A stretch of 64,000 nt of DNA, from assembly GCA_040905445.1 (NCBI GenBank), contig JBBDRN010000016.1, forward strand, positions 1-64,000, read 5' to 3'. Numbering within the stretch: position 1 is the first letter of the stretch; each line of letters begins with the position of its first letter. The position numbers and the translations under genes were made by a program. This stretch comes from SKPT01 sp040905445 (GTDB lineage Bacteria; Planctomycetota; Phycisphaerae; Phycisphaerales; Phycisphaeraceae). The notes under the pieces were generated by a model that searched no databases, was not told the DNA's origin, and worked only from the letters and a program-made list of their open reading frames with translations. Below are positions 24,798 through 32,730 of this stretch, in pieces.

Positions 24798-25298
24798 ATG
24801 GCCGAGCCCACCGCCCCCGTGACCGACACGAGCACCCCGGACAGCCCCGAGGCCGGCGCCGGCGTCGTCGCCGCGCCCGCTCCGATCGCCGAGCCCGCCA
24901 AGCCTGACGCGGGTGGCTTCATCTGGGGCACCGGCCGACGCAAGTCCTCGGTCGCACGCGTCCGCATCCGCCCGGGCGAGGGCACCTTCCAGATCAACGG
25001 CCGAGAGGTCGACAACTACTTCTCCGAGCCCCAGCACCGCAACGCCTGCCTCCAGCCGCTGAGTGAAACCAACACCCAGGGCAAGCTCGACATCTTCGTC
25101 AAGGTCCACGGCGGCGGGATCACCGGTCAGGCCGGCGCCATCCTTCTCGGCGTCGCCCGTGCCCTCAAAGCCTACGACCCGTCGCTCGAGCCAATTCTCC
25201 GCGACCACGACTACCTCAGCCGCGATCCCCGCCGCGTCGAGCGCAAGAAGTACGGCCAGCCCGGCGCCCGCGCCAAGTTCCAGTTCTCCAAGCGCTGA
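24798..25298 (+). CDS. rpsI: 30S ribosomal protein S9
   Basis: 166 residues. The conserved core begins FIWGTGRRKSSVARVRI (about residue 39) and ends KKYGQPGARAKFQFSKR, the basic tail that reaches the P-site tRNA. GGGITGQAGAILLGVARAL is also typical. The first 38 residues are an unusual Ala/Pro/Glu-rich extension absent from most S9 proteins. Co-transcribed with rplM. Confidence 0.97.
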   Translation: MAEPTAPVTDTSTPDSPEAGAGVVAAPAPIAEPAKPDAGGFIWGTGRRKSSVARVRIRPGEGTFQINGREVDNYFSEPQHRNACLQPLSETNTQGKLDIFVKVHGGGITGQAGAILLGVARALKAYDPSLEPILRDHDYLSRDPRRVERKKYGQPGARAKFQFSKR

Positions 25299-25331
25299 TC
25301 CAGAGTGCATTCCACAGCTTCGTCGCGCCGA

Positions 25332-25424
25332 GGGTGCCACTGACAAGCGGAGTCGGCGGAGCTTGTCAGTGCGAACCGACGGCGAACACTGACAAGGCCG
25401 AAGACGTCCTTGTCAGTGGCACCC
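25332..25424. repeat. Family B element, GACAAG variant
   Basis: Perfect 16-base ends GGGTGCCACTGACAAG and CTTGTCAGTGGCACCC. The left half forms a hairpin CACTGACAAG...CTTGTCAGTG and the right half a second one. It lies between the convergent rpsI and the small membrane protein. The left flank CCACAGCTTCG is shared with the copy at 46101. Confidence 0.85.
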
Positions 25425-25447
25425 GCCAGGAATGAACACGAGGCGTT

Positions 25448-25768
25448 CTAACCCTCGCCCGCGTCCGCCCCTTCGTGCCCGCGTGCCTCGGTGCCTTCGT
25501 GCCTTCCCCGGTACACCTTGCCGCACAGTTGCAGCAGGAACGTGAACATCCCCTCGATGAGCAGCAGCATCCCCGCGTACATCGCCAGTTCCAGGGCCCG
25601 GTGCGGCCGCCAGGCGATCACCGCCACCACCGCCGCGGCGAACAGCCCCGCGCCGACCCACGCCCGGACATAGGCCCACCGCGTCCACCACGTGCCGGCG
25701 TGCTCGGCCGCATACTCGGCAAAGTGACGCTCCACGCGCGTCAGGCTGTTGTCACGTTCGTCAGGCAT
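25448..25768 (-). CDS. Small two-helix membrane protein, unrecognised
   Basis: 106 residues with two hydrophobic segments (about 38-53 and 60-82) after a charged N-terminus MPDERDNSLTRVERHFAEYA. No known family recognised. The last 19 residues (RHEGTEARGHEGADAGEG) are encoded by GAAGGCACGAAGGCACC-type periodic sequence, the same style as the intergenic D elements. The original stop may therefore have been replaced when a repeat inserted (inference). Confidence 0.7.
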   Translation of the reverse strand: MPDERDNSLTRVERHFAEYAAEHAGTWWTRWAYVRAWVGAGLFAAAVVAVIAWRPHRALELAMYAGMLLLIEGMFTFLLQLCGKVYRGRHEGTEARGHEGADAGEG

Positions 25769-25800
25769 GGGTGTTCCACCGGTGATGATGCGCGTCCGTT

Positions 25801-25918
25801 ATAAAGCCGGGACCGTTGGTCCCGGTCCGCCGCGTCACAGCGCGCCGACCACGTCCGCACGCGCCTGCGCCGCGAAGGCCGCCCACGCCGCACCCGCCGG
25901 ACACCGGTCCCGGCTCTG
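25801..25918. repeat. Family A element
   Basis: Left arm ATAAAGCCGGGACCG at 25801, right arm CACCGGTCCCGGCTCTG ending 25918; 118 bases. Here it separates two genes on the same strand and not a convergent pair. Confidence 0.8.
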
Positions 25919-25925
25919 CAACGTC

Positions 25926-26822
25926 TCACACCTCGTCCGCGCGCGGGATCGCGTCCATCGCCCCCGGACGCGTCACGCACACGGCCGCGGCCTGCACCGC
26001 CCGCGCCAGCGCCGCCTCGATGCTCGCCCCGCCGGCGACGTGCGCGAGGTAGTAGCCGACGAACGTATCGCCCGCGGCCGTGGTGTCGACGACCGGCCCG
26101 CGATCGGCGGCGGGCAGCTCGAGCGTCGCCCCGCTGCGGCCGCGATACGCCACCCCGGCCGCGCCGCGCGTCAGCACGATGTCTGCCCGCGGCGCGCGAT
26201 GCGCCAGCGCGTCCAGCACCCCCGCCACGCTCTGCATACCCGCAAGCCCCGCCGCCTCCGTCTCGTTGACGATCAGCAGGTCGATGCCGTCGAGCGGGTA
26301 ATTGCGCACCGCGTCGGTGAACGGCGCGGGATTCAGCGCCACCCGCAACCTCTGCGCGCGCCCGGCTTGGATCACCGCCGCCACATCGTTGATCTCGTTC
26401 TGCAGGAGCAGCCAGTCGCCGACCTCGAACGCGCCGAGCGTCCGCTCGATCTGCTCGCCCGTCACGCGATGATTCGCCCCCGCGAGCAGGATGATGGCGT
26501 TCTCCCCCGCGTCGTCGACCTGGATGATCGCCTGCCCCGTCGGCGCGTCGTCGTCGATCCGCACGTGCCCGACATCGACCCCCGCGGCTGCGAGCTTCTC
26601 CAGCAGCCACCGGCCATCGGCGCCGAGGCATCCCGCGTGATGGACCGCCACCCCCGCCACGCCCGCCACGCCCGCATGCGCCAGCGCCACGGACTGGTTC
26701 GCGCCCTTGCCCCCGGCAAAAGTCGCGAGCGACGCGGCAGGCAGCGTTTCGCCGGGCCGGGCGATGTGCTCGACACGGAAGACGCGATCGATGTTGAGCG
26801 AGCCGAAGTTGCAGATGCGCAT
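25926..26822 (-). CDS. PfkB-family carbohydrate kinase (ribokinase-like)
   Basis: 298 residues, start MRICNFGSLNIDRVFRVEH. The family signatures are GGKGANQSVALAHAG (37-51) and the C-terminal DTTAAGDTFVGYYLA with catalytic Asp and the anion hole. The substrate-side patterns NPAPF and LIVNETEA are as in ribokinase, so ribose or a similar sugar is the likely substrate, phosphorylated at the primary hydroxyl. Residues 50-60 (AGVAGVAGVAV) come from a GC-rich nonamer tandem (CACGCCCGC) that expands the loop beside the first signature without breaking the frame. Confidence 0.88.
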   Translation of the reverse strand: MRICNFGSLNIDRVFRVEHIARPGETLPAASLATFAGGKGANQSVALAHAGVAGVAGVAVHHAGCLGADGRWLLEKLAAAGVDVGHVRIDDDAPTGQAIIQVDDAGENAIILLAGANHRVTGEQIERTLGAFEVGDWLLLQNEINDVAAVIQAGRAQRLRVALNPAPFTDAVRNYPLDGIDLLIVNETEAAGLAGMQSVAGVLDALAHRAPRADIVLTRGAAGVAYRGRSGATLELPAADRGPVVDTTAAGDTFVGYYLAHVAGGASIEAALARAVQAAAVCVTRPGAMDAIPRADEV

Positions 26823-27126
26823 GGCAATAGCCCACAGATGGACACGGATGCACCAGATGCGACGCGAGGAAGTCGGGGAAGTCAGAAGTCGGGGAAGTAA
26901 GGGAAGCGTGGCGGTCGGCGATTTGTAGGGTCCGCTGTGCGGACCTTCCGGGGGCGTTAGCCACAGATGGACACGGATAAACACGGATGGGAGGAACGCC
27001 AATCGACAGGATATCGCATCACCCGCGAATCCCACCACTGTGCTTTCCCTTTCTCGCTTCCTACCCCTCCTGCCTTGCTTGTCTGCCTTGCCCTCTGTGT
27101 CTCCGTGTCTCTGTGGCCATCCCCGC
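26823..27126. repeat. Composite F and C repeat island
   Basis: F-type arms (GCCCACAGATGGACACGG at 26830; TTAGCCACAGATGGACACGG at 26959) face an inverted CTCTGTGTCTCCGTGTCTC arm near 27092-27120. GAAGTCGGGGAAGTCAGAAG words (26870-26900) and a single C arm (26925-26947) are embedded. The 304-base gap between argS and the kinase holds no gene. Confidence 0.7.
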
Positions 27127-28899
27127 TCACATCACCTCAACGGTGTCGATGCCCAGCAGCCCGAGCCCCTCGCGCAGCGTGCGCGCCACGAGCTGGCTCA
27201 GCGCCAGTCGGCTCGCCCGTGTCGCCTCGTCCGGGGCCGTCAGCACCGGGCACCGCTCGTAGAACTGGTGATACGCGGCCGCGAGCTCGTAGAGGAAATT
27301 GCACAGCCGATGCGGCTCGAGGTGCTCCGCCACCGCCTCGATCACTGCCGGCCAACCCACGAGGTGCAGGATCAGCGCCCGCTCGGCCGGGGCCGTCACC
27401 CGGATCGCGTCGGCGTCGATCCCCGCCGCGTCGATCTCTCCCTTGCGGAAGATCGACCGGATGCGCACATACGCGTTCTGCAGGTACGGCGCCGTGTTGC
27501 CGTCGAGCGCGAGCATGCGCGACCAGTCGAAGACGTAGTCGCGCGTGCGATCGTTGGCGAGGTCGGCGTACTTGACCGCGCCGATGCCCACGACGCGCGC
27601 GATGCGCTGTCGGTCGTCGGCGGGCAGCTCGGGGTTCTTTTGCTCGATGACGTTCGCCGCACGCTGCTCGGCTTCGTCGAGCAGGTCGATCAGCCGCACG
27701 GTGCCGCCTTCGCGCGTCTTGAACGGCCGCTTGTCCGGGCCCAGGATCGTCCCGAACGTCACATGATCCAGCCGCACACTTTCCGTCGCCCAGCCTGCCT
27801 TGCCCAGCGCGGCGAAGAGCATCTCGAAGTGCTGACTCTGCCGCGCGTCCGTCACATAGATCACGCGATCCGCACCCAGCTCCACAATACGGTGGCGCGC
27901 TGCGGCCAGGTCCGTCGTCGCGTAGAGGTACCCGCCGTCGCCCTTGCGCACGAGCATCGGCAGCGGCTTGCCCTCGCGGTCCTTGAACCCCTCCAGGAAG
28001 ATCACCCGCGCCCCCTCCGACTCGCTGACCAGCCCCGCCTGCTCCAGCGCCTGCACGACGTCCGCCAGTCGATCGTTGTAGAACGACTCGCCGCGAATGT
28101 CGCCGTCGTCGAGCTGCACGTTGAGGCGGGCGTAGATGTCGTTGAAGTGCTTCTTCGACTCCTCGACGAGGTCGCGCCAGAGCGTCAGCGTCTCGTCGTC
28201 GCCGGCCTGCAGGGCGACGACCCGCTGTCGGGCGCGCTCCGCGAAGGCGGCGTCGGCGTCGAACTTGGCCTTGGCCTGCTGGTAGAGCGCGTTGAGGTCG
28301 CCGATCGCCGCGTCCTCGCGCTCGCGCATCTGCCCGGGCTCGAAGCCGACGTCGACCAGGTGCTCGATGAGCATGCCGAACTGCGTGCCCCAGTCGCCGA
28401 GGTGGTTCTGCCGCGTCACGCGGTGGCCGCGATACGCCAGCACGCGCGCCAGCGCGTCGCCGATCACCGTTGACCGCAGGTGCCCGACGTGCATCTCCTT
28501 GGCGACATTGGGCGAGGAATAGTCGACGACGATGTGCTCGGCCTCGCGCGTCGGCGCCAGGCCCAGGTGCTCGTCGCGCAGCATCGCCGCTGCCGCGTCC
28601 GCCAGCGCCTCGGGCGCGAGCGTCAGGTTGATGAACCCAGGCCCCGCCACGTCCACGCCCGCCAGCAGCGCGTCCGCCTCCGGCCGCGCCTTGAGCGCCG
28701 CGACGATCTCGTCCGCCACCTCGCGCGGCTTGCGCTTGACCTGCTTGCTCAGGCTCATCGCCAGGTTGGCCTGGTAGTCGCCGAAGCGCGCGTCGCCCGC
28801 CGGCCGCAGGATCGGGTCCGTGTCGGCCAATTCGGGCCCCAGCGCGTCGGCAACGGCGCGGCGGAGCAAAGCATCGAGAGTCGCAGGCAGGTCGACCAT
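27127..28899 (-). CDS. argS: Arginyl-tRNA synthetase
   Basis: 590-residue class I synthetase. The N-terminal Add1 domain is followed by the HIGH-type motif in EMHVGHLRSTVIGD (about 136-149) preceded by VVDYSSPNVAKEMH. The KMSK region is replaced, as is normal in many ArgRS, by the FKTREGGTV pattern (about 392-400). The DALR anticodon-binding domain occupies the last 120 residues (YVRIRSIFRK, CNFLYELAAAYHQFYE). Single gene facing a divergent MBL gene across a C element. Confidence 0.96.
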   Translation of the reverse strand: MVDLPATLDALLRRAVADALGPELADTDPILRPAGDARFGDYQANLAMSLSKQVKRKPREVADEIVAALKARPEADALLAGVDVAGPGFINLTLAPEALADAAAAMLRDEHLGLAPTREAEHIVVDYSSPNVAKEMHVGHLRSTVIGDALARVLAYRGHRVTRQNHLGDWGTQFGMLIEHLVDVGFEPGQMREREDAAIGDLNALYQQAKAKFDADAAFAERARQRVVALQAGDDETLTLWRDLVEESKKHFNDIYARLNVQLDDGDIRGESFYNDRLADVVQALEQAGLVSESEGARVIFLEGFKDREGKPLPMLVRKGDGGYLYATTDLAAARHRIVELGADRVIYVTDARQSQHFEMLFAALGKAGWATESVRLDHVTFGTILGPDKRPFKTREGGTVRLIDLLDEAEQRAANVIEQKNPELPADDRQRIARVVGIGAVKYADLANDRTRDYVFDWSRMLALDGNTAPYLQNAYVRIRSIFRKGEIDAAGIDADAIRVTAPAERALILHLVGWPAVIEAVAEHLEPHRLCNFLYELAAAYHQFYERCPVLTAPDEATRASRLALSQLVARTLREGLGLLGIDTVEVM

Positions 28900-28947
28900 A
28901 GTCGGGACATGGTGGGCGGCGCCCTTGACATTGTCAATCGCGCAGTC

Positions 28948-29018
28948 GTAGGGTCCGCTGTGCGGACCTTCCTGCTGCCTAACGTATGCTGCCAGAAGGT
29001 CCGCACAGCGGACCCTAC
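28948..29018. repeat. Family C element with perfect 24-base inverted ends
   Basis: GTAGGGTCCGCTGTGCGGAC plus CTTC (28948-28971) is exactly inverted at 28995-29018. Each arm is itself the hairpin GGTCCGC-TGT-GCGGACC. It lies between divergent argS and the MBL gene. Next to it TTGACATTGTCAA (28925-28937) is a 13-base palindrome. Confidence 0.85.
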
Positions 29019-29149
29019 CGCACCCCGCGCCCTCTGCGCTCTTCCGCGGCCTCTGCGCGAACTCCGTCCCACCACGTCCGCCCCGTCACGCGCGGCGTGG
29101 GCGCCGCGGCTAAACTCGTCGCGGATCGCTTCCCTTGGAACGGACCTCC

Positions 29150-29821
29150 GTGGACTACCGCATCATCAGCATCGGCGCGTTGAGCGTCCACGAGCTCTGG
29201 CAGCAGCAGGGCCCGGCCCGCACGCCGCACGCCACCACCACGCTCGTGCGCTCCGAGGACCGCCGCATCCTCGTGGACCCCGGCCTGCCGGGGCAGGTCA
29301 TCGCCGCGCGCCTCGGCGAGCGGGCGGGCCTGGCGCCGGAGGATATCAGCGACATCTTCCTGACCAACTTCCGCCCTGCCCACCGTCGGGGCCTGCCCAC
29401 CTTCCCCAACGCCCGCTGGCTCATCAGCGAGGCGGAGCGCGAGAACGTTGGCCGGGCGCTCGTCGAGCAGCTTCGGGACAACGAGGACGACGAGGAGCTG
29501 GCCGAGACGCTCAAGCAGGAGATCGCGCTGCTGCAGCGATGCCAGCCCGCGCCCGACCAACTCGCCAAGCACGTCGACCTCTTTCCGCTGCCCGGGTTCA
29601 CGCCCGGGACGGCCGGCCTGCTGCTGAGCCACACCAACGCCACCATCCTCATCGCCGGCGACGCGGTCGCCACGGTCGAGCACCTGGAGCACGGCCGGGT
29701 CCTCCGCCACGCGTTCGACGCCAAGCAGGCCCGCGAGAGCCTCGCTGAGGCCCTGGAGATCGCGGACCTGATCGTGCCGGGACACGACAACGTGACGTTC
29801 AACCCCACGCGACGGTTCTGA
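29150..29821 (+). CDS. MBL-fold protein with degenerate metal site
   Basis: About 223 residues from GTG 29150 (TTG at 29135 is an alternative). The metallo-beta-lactamase fold is clear: LVDPGLPGQVIAARL, DIFLTNFRPAHRRGLPTF, FPLPGFTPGTAGLLL, ILIAGDAVATVEHLEHG and DLIVPGHDNVTF. In active members the second segment reads THxHxDH and the third PGHTPGH; here these are NFRPAH and PGFTPGT. Most histidine ligands are thus lost, though GDA and PGHD remain. It may be a non-catalytic binding or regulatory protein. Confidence 0.83.
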   Translation: MDYRIISIGALSVHELWQQQGPARTPHATTTLVRSEDRRILVDPGLPGQVIAARLGERAGLAPEDISDIFLTNFRPAHRRGLPTFPNARWLISEAERENVGRALVEQLRDNEDDEELAETLKQEIALLQRCQPAPDQLAKHVDLFPLPGFTPGTAGLLLSHTNATILIAGDAVATVEHLEHGRVLRHAFDAKQARESLAEALEIADLIVPGHDNVTFNPTRRF

Positions 29822-29906
29822 GCCTCGACGCCCACGGCATGCAACCGGGCTTCCCCCTTCGGGTTAGCCTCCACCCCCGCCACGACCTCACTCCCGCAGG
29901 CCTCTC

Positions 29907-30311
29907 ATGCACCACCACTACACCATCACGACCGTCTTGCTGCTGCTCGCCGCCACGGGCTTCGCCATCGCCGGCTGCGCGGGGCCGGGCGAGCCGGAAG
30001 CCGACACGTCGGCGCAGACGACGCCGACGCTGGAGCGCAGCCGGCGGGCCGCCCTCGCGGCGATCGGAGCGCTGCCCGGGGTGAGCGAGGTGGAGCTCGT
30101 GCTGACGCCCGAGCCCGGTGCGGCCGGGGCCGCCCACGCCGCGGTGGCCGTCCAGCTCACCGACGTGGCGGAACTCACCGACGCCCTGGCGGGGAGCATC
30201 GTCCGGCAGGTCACCGACCGCTTCGACGGCCTGCCGCCGCACCATGTCGCCGTCCACAACGCCGACGACCCCGCCTATCTTTATATGGGCGGCGTGGGCG
30301 TGATCGAGTAG
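29907..30311 (+). CDS. Small predicted lipoprotein, unrecognised
   Basis: 134 residues. MHHHYTITTVLLLLAATGFA then AIAGC gives a signal peptide with lipobox; Cys24 would be the lipid anchor. The mature part has LPGVSEVELVLTPE and HAAVAVQLTDVAELTDAL, then IVRQVTDRF and HHVAVHNADDP. This beta-alpha-beta pattern resembles the ring-building-motif seen in sporulation/YscJ-type lipoproteins, but only loosely. No known function. Weak SD. It precedes the structured RNA and the nusA operon. Confidence 0.72.
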   Translation: MHHHYTITTVLLLLAATGFAIAGCAGPGEPEADTSAQTTPTLERSRRAALAAIGALPGVSEVELVLTPEPGAAGAAHAAVAVQLTDVAELTDALAGSIVRQVTDRFDGLPPHHVAVHNADDPAYLYMGGVGVIE

Positions 30312-30439
30312 CTGAGCAGGGGCCGCTGGCGGGCCTTCCCCTATGGCCCCAGAGGTGGCTCCGCCTCGCTTCACCCCCCCGCGGCGGGGGCCGGGCGGCG
30401 CGGGTCGGGCTTGGGCGGCCGCCACAAGCCGCCACAGTC

Positions 30440-30467
30440 TTGACACGGGGCCGGGGAACCCTAGACT
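30440..30467 (+). promoter_or_regulatory. Strong promoter of the RNA upstream of nusA
   Basis: TTGACA (30440-30445), 16-base spacer, TAGACT (30462-30467). Spacing and -10 form match the rplM promoter. Predicted start near 30474. Bases 30312-30439 between the lipoprotein and this promoter show no other feature beyond GC-rich palindromic sequence. Confidence 0.8.
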
Positions 30468-30473
30468 TAACTG

Positions 30474-30756
30474 TTTGCCGGCGGGCATGGGGCCCGTCGC
30501 GCCTGAGGTGGATTGATGCGTTATCTGCCCGGACAGCTTGGCTTGGAGGCGGCGAAGCCGTGATGGGTGCACCACGTGCCCATCTTCGCTTCGCAGCCGT
30601 AGCGCGGCCTGACCGCTGGCTCCACCGGAGCCCGCGGACCTTCCGAAGGGAGGGCAAGGCCGTGAGCTAGCTCCGTCGACGCATCTTCCGCGGCCGGCTT
30701 GCCGGGCCCGCGAGTGCCGCCTCAGGCCACGGTGACGCTGTCTCCGTGGCTTTTTT
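30474..30756 (+). ncRNA. Unidentified structured RNA or nusA leader
   Basis: About 283 nt between a consensus promoter and an intrinsic terminator. An 8-pair 5' hairpin (30479-30499) is followed by an 11-pair long-range stem (30501-30511 with 30717-30727; one G-U). Inside that stem are an arm GCGAAGC/GCTTCGC with GATGGG/CCCATC (30548-30598), a second arm closed by 30603-30610/30657-30664 that branches into GGCTCC-ACC-GGAGCC and CCTTCCGAAGG, and a third (30689-30712). I find no RNase P, tmRNA, SRP, 6S, T-box or common riboswitch signature. It ends 90 bases before nusA, so it may be a free RNA or an attenuated leader. Confidence 0.7.
30726..30756 (+). terminator. Intrinsic terminator ahead of nusA
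   Basis: GCCACGG (30726-30732) pairs with CCGTGGC (30744-30750), the inner GAC/GTC extends the stem, and six T follow (30751-30756). Its 5' arm overlaps the 3' strand of the long-range stem by two bases, so the two structures adjoin or compete. Confidence 0.88.
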
Positions 30757-30845
30757 CGTGGTTGAAGCCTGCGGATTGCAGACTTCGCCGACAACCCGAC
30801 GACAACCCGACATTCCGACGACCCACAACACGAACAGGTGATCTC

Positions 30846-32582
30846 ATGAACGGCCAGGAAATGCTACGACTCGTCGACGCCATCTCCCGCGAGCGCAACG
30901 TGGAGAAGGAGTCGTTGTTCGTTGACCTCGAGCAGGCGATGGTTTCCGCCGCGCGCAAGCACTTCAACGCCGTCGACACCGAGGAATTTTCCGCCGAGGT
31001 CGACCGCATCAACGGCAAGATCCGGATCTGGCGCGGCGAGGAGGAGATCGGGCTCGAGACGCTCGGCCGCATCCCCGCCCAGACCGCCAAGCAGGTGATG
31101 ATCCAGCGCTTCCGCGAGGACGAACGGAGCAGCATCTACAACGAATTCATCGACCGCGTGGGCGAGTTGACCACCGGCATGGCCCAGCGGTACGAGGGCG
31201 GCGCCCTGGTGGTCAGCATCGGCCGGGCCGAGGGCTTCATGCCCCGCTCCGAGCAGATCCCCGGCGAGCAGCACCAGCCGGGCGAGCGCGTCCGCTGCCT
31301 GATCCTCGACGTCCGCGACGCGGGCAACCAGGTCAAGATCGTCCTCAGCCGCGCGGCCCCGGACTTCATCCGCCGGCTCTTCGAGGTCGAGGTCCCCGAG
31401 GTCGCCGAGCGCATCATCGAGATCAAGGCGATGGCCCGCGAGGCCGGCTACCGCACCAAGGTCGCCGTCTCCTCCATCGACTCCAAGGTCGACGCCGTCG
31501 GGGCGTGCGTCGGCGTCCGCGGCAGCCGCATCAAGAACATCGTCGACGAGCTCGGCGGCGAGAAGATCGACATCGTCCGCTGGAACGAGTCGAGCCAGAT
31601 TCTCATCCAGAACTCGCTCAAGCCCGCCGAGATCGTCGAGATTTCGCTCTGCTTCGAGCTCGGGCGAGCGACGGTGGTCGTCAACGAGGACCAGCTTTCG
31701 CTGGCGATCGGCAAGCGCGGACAGAACGTGCGACTGGCGGCGCGGCTGACGAACTGGGACGTGGACATCCTGACGCCCGCCGAGTTCACCAAGGGCCTGG
31801 ACACGCTGGAGGAGACGCTCAAGGACCTCGAGGGCGTGGGCGAGGAGCACATCGACCGCCTCGCGGCGCTGGGCGTCATCAGCGTCTTCGACGTCGAGGA
31901 GGTCGGCGCGCCGTACCTGGTCGAGTCGATCGGCGTCGAGGAGCCCGCTGCGGAGGCGATGGTCCGGGCGGCGTCGGAGAAGGCCAAGATCGTGGCGGAG
32001 CAGCAGCAAAAGGAGAAGGCGGAGGTCGAGGCGCGCAAGAAGGCCGAGGCCGCACTGCCCGGCGATCGGCAGGCGGCGGCGATCCTGGGCGAAGCGCCTC
32101 CCGCCGAGCCCGCCGGCGGCGAGGGCGGGGAAGGCGGCAGTGGTGGCGACGGAGGCGAGTCGGCGCCGATCGCAACGCACCTCGGCTCCGACGAGCCGAA
32201 CGCGAGCATCGTGGAGATGCTGCAGCAGCGGCGTGAGGCCGCGGATGTGGCCGCCAGCGCGACCGACGCGAGTGACACGGGCGACGCTGCCCAGCGTGAC
32301 GAGGCCCTGGCGGGCGAGGCCGAGCGGTCCGATGCCGCCGAACAGGGCGACGCCGAGGCCGCGGACCCGACCGGCAGCGATCCCGACGAGGTGGACGTGA
32401 CCCGCCAGGAGCAGCAGGGCGAGCCCGGCGAGGCGCTGGCGGACGAGACGCCGCCCGAAGCCGGCACGCTCGGCACGCCCGAGGAAGCGCAGGAGCAGCG
32501 GCAGGCCACGGCGTCGGACGCGGGCGAGCAGGAGCAGCATGATGAGTCGGCCCGGCATGCGGAGGTGGACCGGGATCGGTAG
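30846..32582 (+). CDS. nusA: Transcription termination/antitermination factor NusA
   Basis: 578 residues; ATG at 30846 with AGGTGA upstream. The N-terminal RNA-polymerase-binding domain (1-100, MLRLVDAISRERNVEKESLF) is followed by an S1 domain with GALVVSIGRAEGFMPRSEQI, then two KH domains (GVRGSRIKNIVDEL, LAIGKRGQNVRLAARLT). A helix-hairpin-helix segment LEGVGEEHIDRLAALG follows near 325. The last 160 residues or so are an acidic, Ala/Glu/Asp/Gln-rich tail without predicted fold. It is preceded by the structured RNA and not by rimP, and followed by infB. NusA acts in termination, so feedback on the upstream terminator is conceivable. Confidence 0.96.
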   Translation: MNGQEMLRLVDAISRERNVEKESLFVDLEQAMVSAARKHFNAVDTEEFSAEVDRINGKIRIWRGEEEIGLETLGRIPAQTAKQVMIQRFREDERSSIYNEFIDRVGELTTGMAQRYEGGALVVSIGRAEGFMPRSEQIPGEQHQPGERVRCLILDVRDAGNQVKIVLSRAAPDFIRRLFEVEVPEVAERIIEIKAMAREAGYRTKVAVSSIDSKVDAVGACVGVRGSRIKNIVDELGGEKIDIVRWNESSQILIQNSLKPAEIVEISLCFELGRATVVVNEDQLSLAIGKRGQNVRLAARLTNWDVDILTPAEFTKGLDTLEETLKDLEGVGEEHIDRLAALGVISVFDVEEVGAPYLVESIGVEEPAAEAMVRAASEKAKIVAEQQQKEKAEVEARKKAEAALPGDRQAAAILGEAPPAEPAGGEGGEGGSGGDGGESAPIATHLGSDEPNASIVEMLQQRREAADVAASATDASDTGDAAQRDEALAGEAERSDAAEQGDAEAADPTGSDPDEVDVTRQEQQGEPGEALADETPPEAGTLGTPEEAQEQRQATASDAGEQEQHDESARHAEVDRDR

Positions 32583-32730
32583 CGGCTGGATTGCGGGACC
32601 GTGTCGAGGAAAATGTGAAGCTGAAGGCAGGGGGATGGGTATGAGATGAGCCGGCCGACCGTGGCCGGCGGGCGGGCCCCGGTGTCAGGGGCTCGTGAAC
32701 CGTCGGGCGACGAATGACAGGAGCGCAGTG

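Noticed and set aside
28925..28937. TTGACATTGTCAA as a divergent promoter pair
   Set aside because: It contains -35-like boxes on both strands, but no -10 lies at the right distance in either direction.
30474..30756. Assignment of the RNA as RNase P, tmRNA, SRP, 6S or a T-box
   Set aside because: Signature sequences of these RNAs (for example GAGGAAAGTCC of RNase P, the SRP GGAA loop context, T-box TGGNACC) are absent by eye; a model search is needed for a final answer.
32646..32717. Short ORF between nusA and infB (23 codons)
   Set aside because: No ribosome-binding site, no resemblance to YlxR, Gly/Arg/Pro-rich; likely chance.
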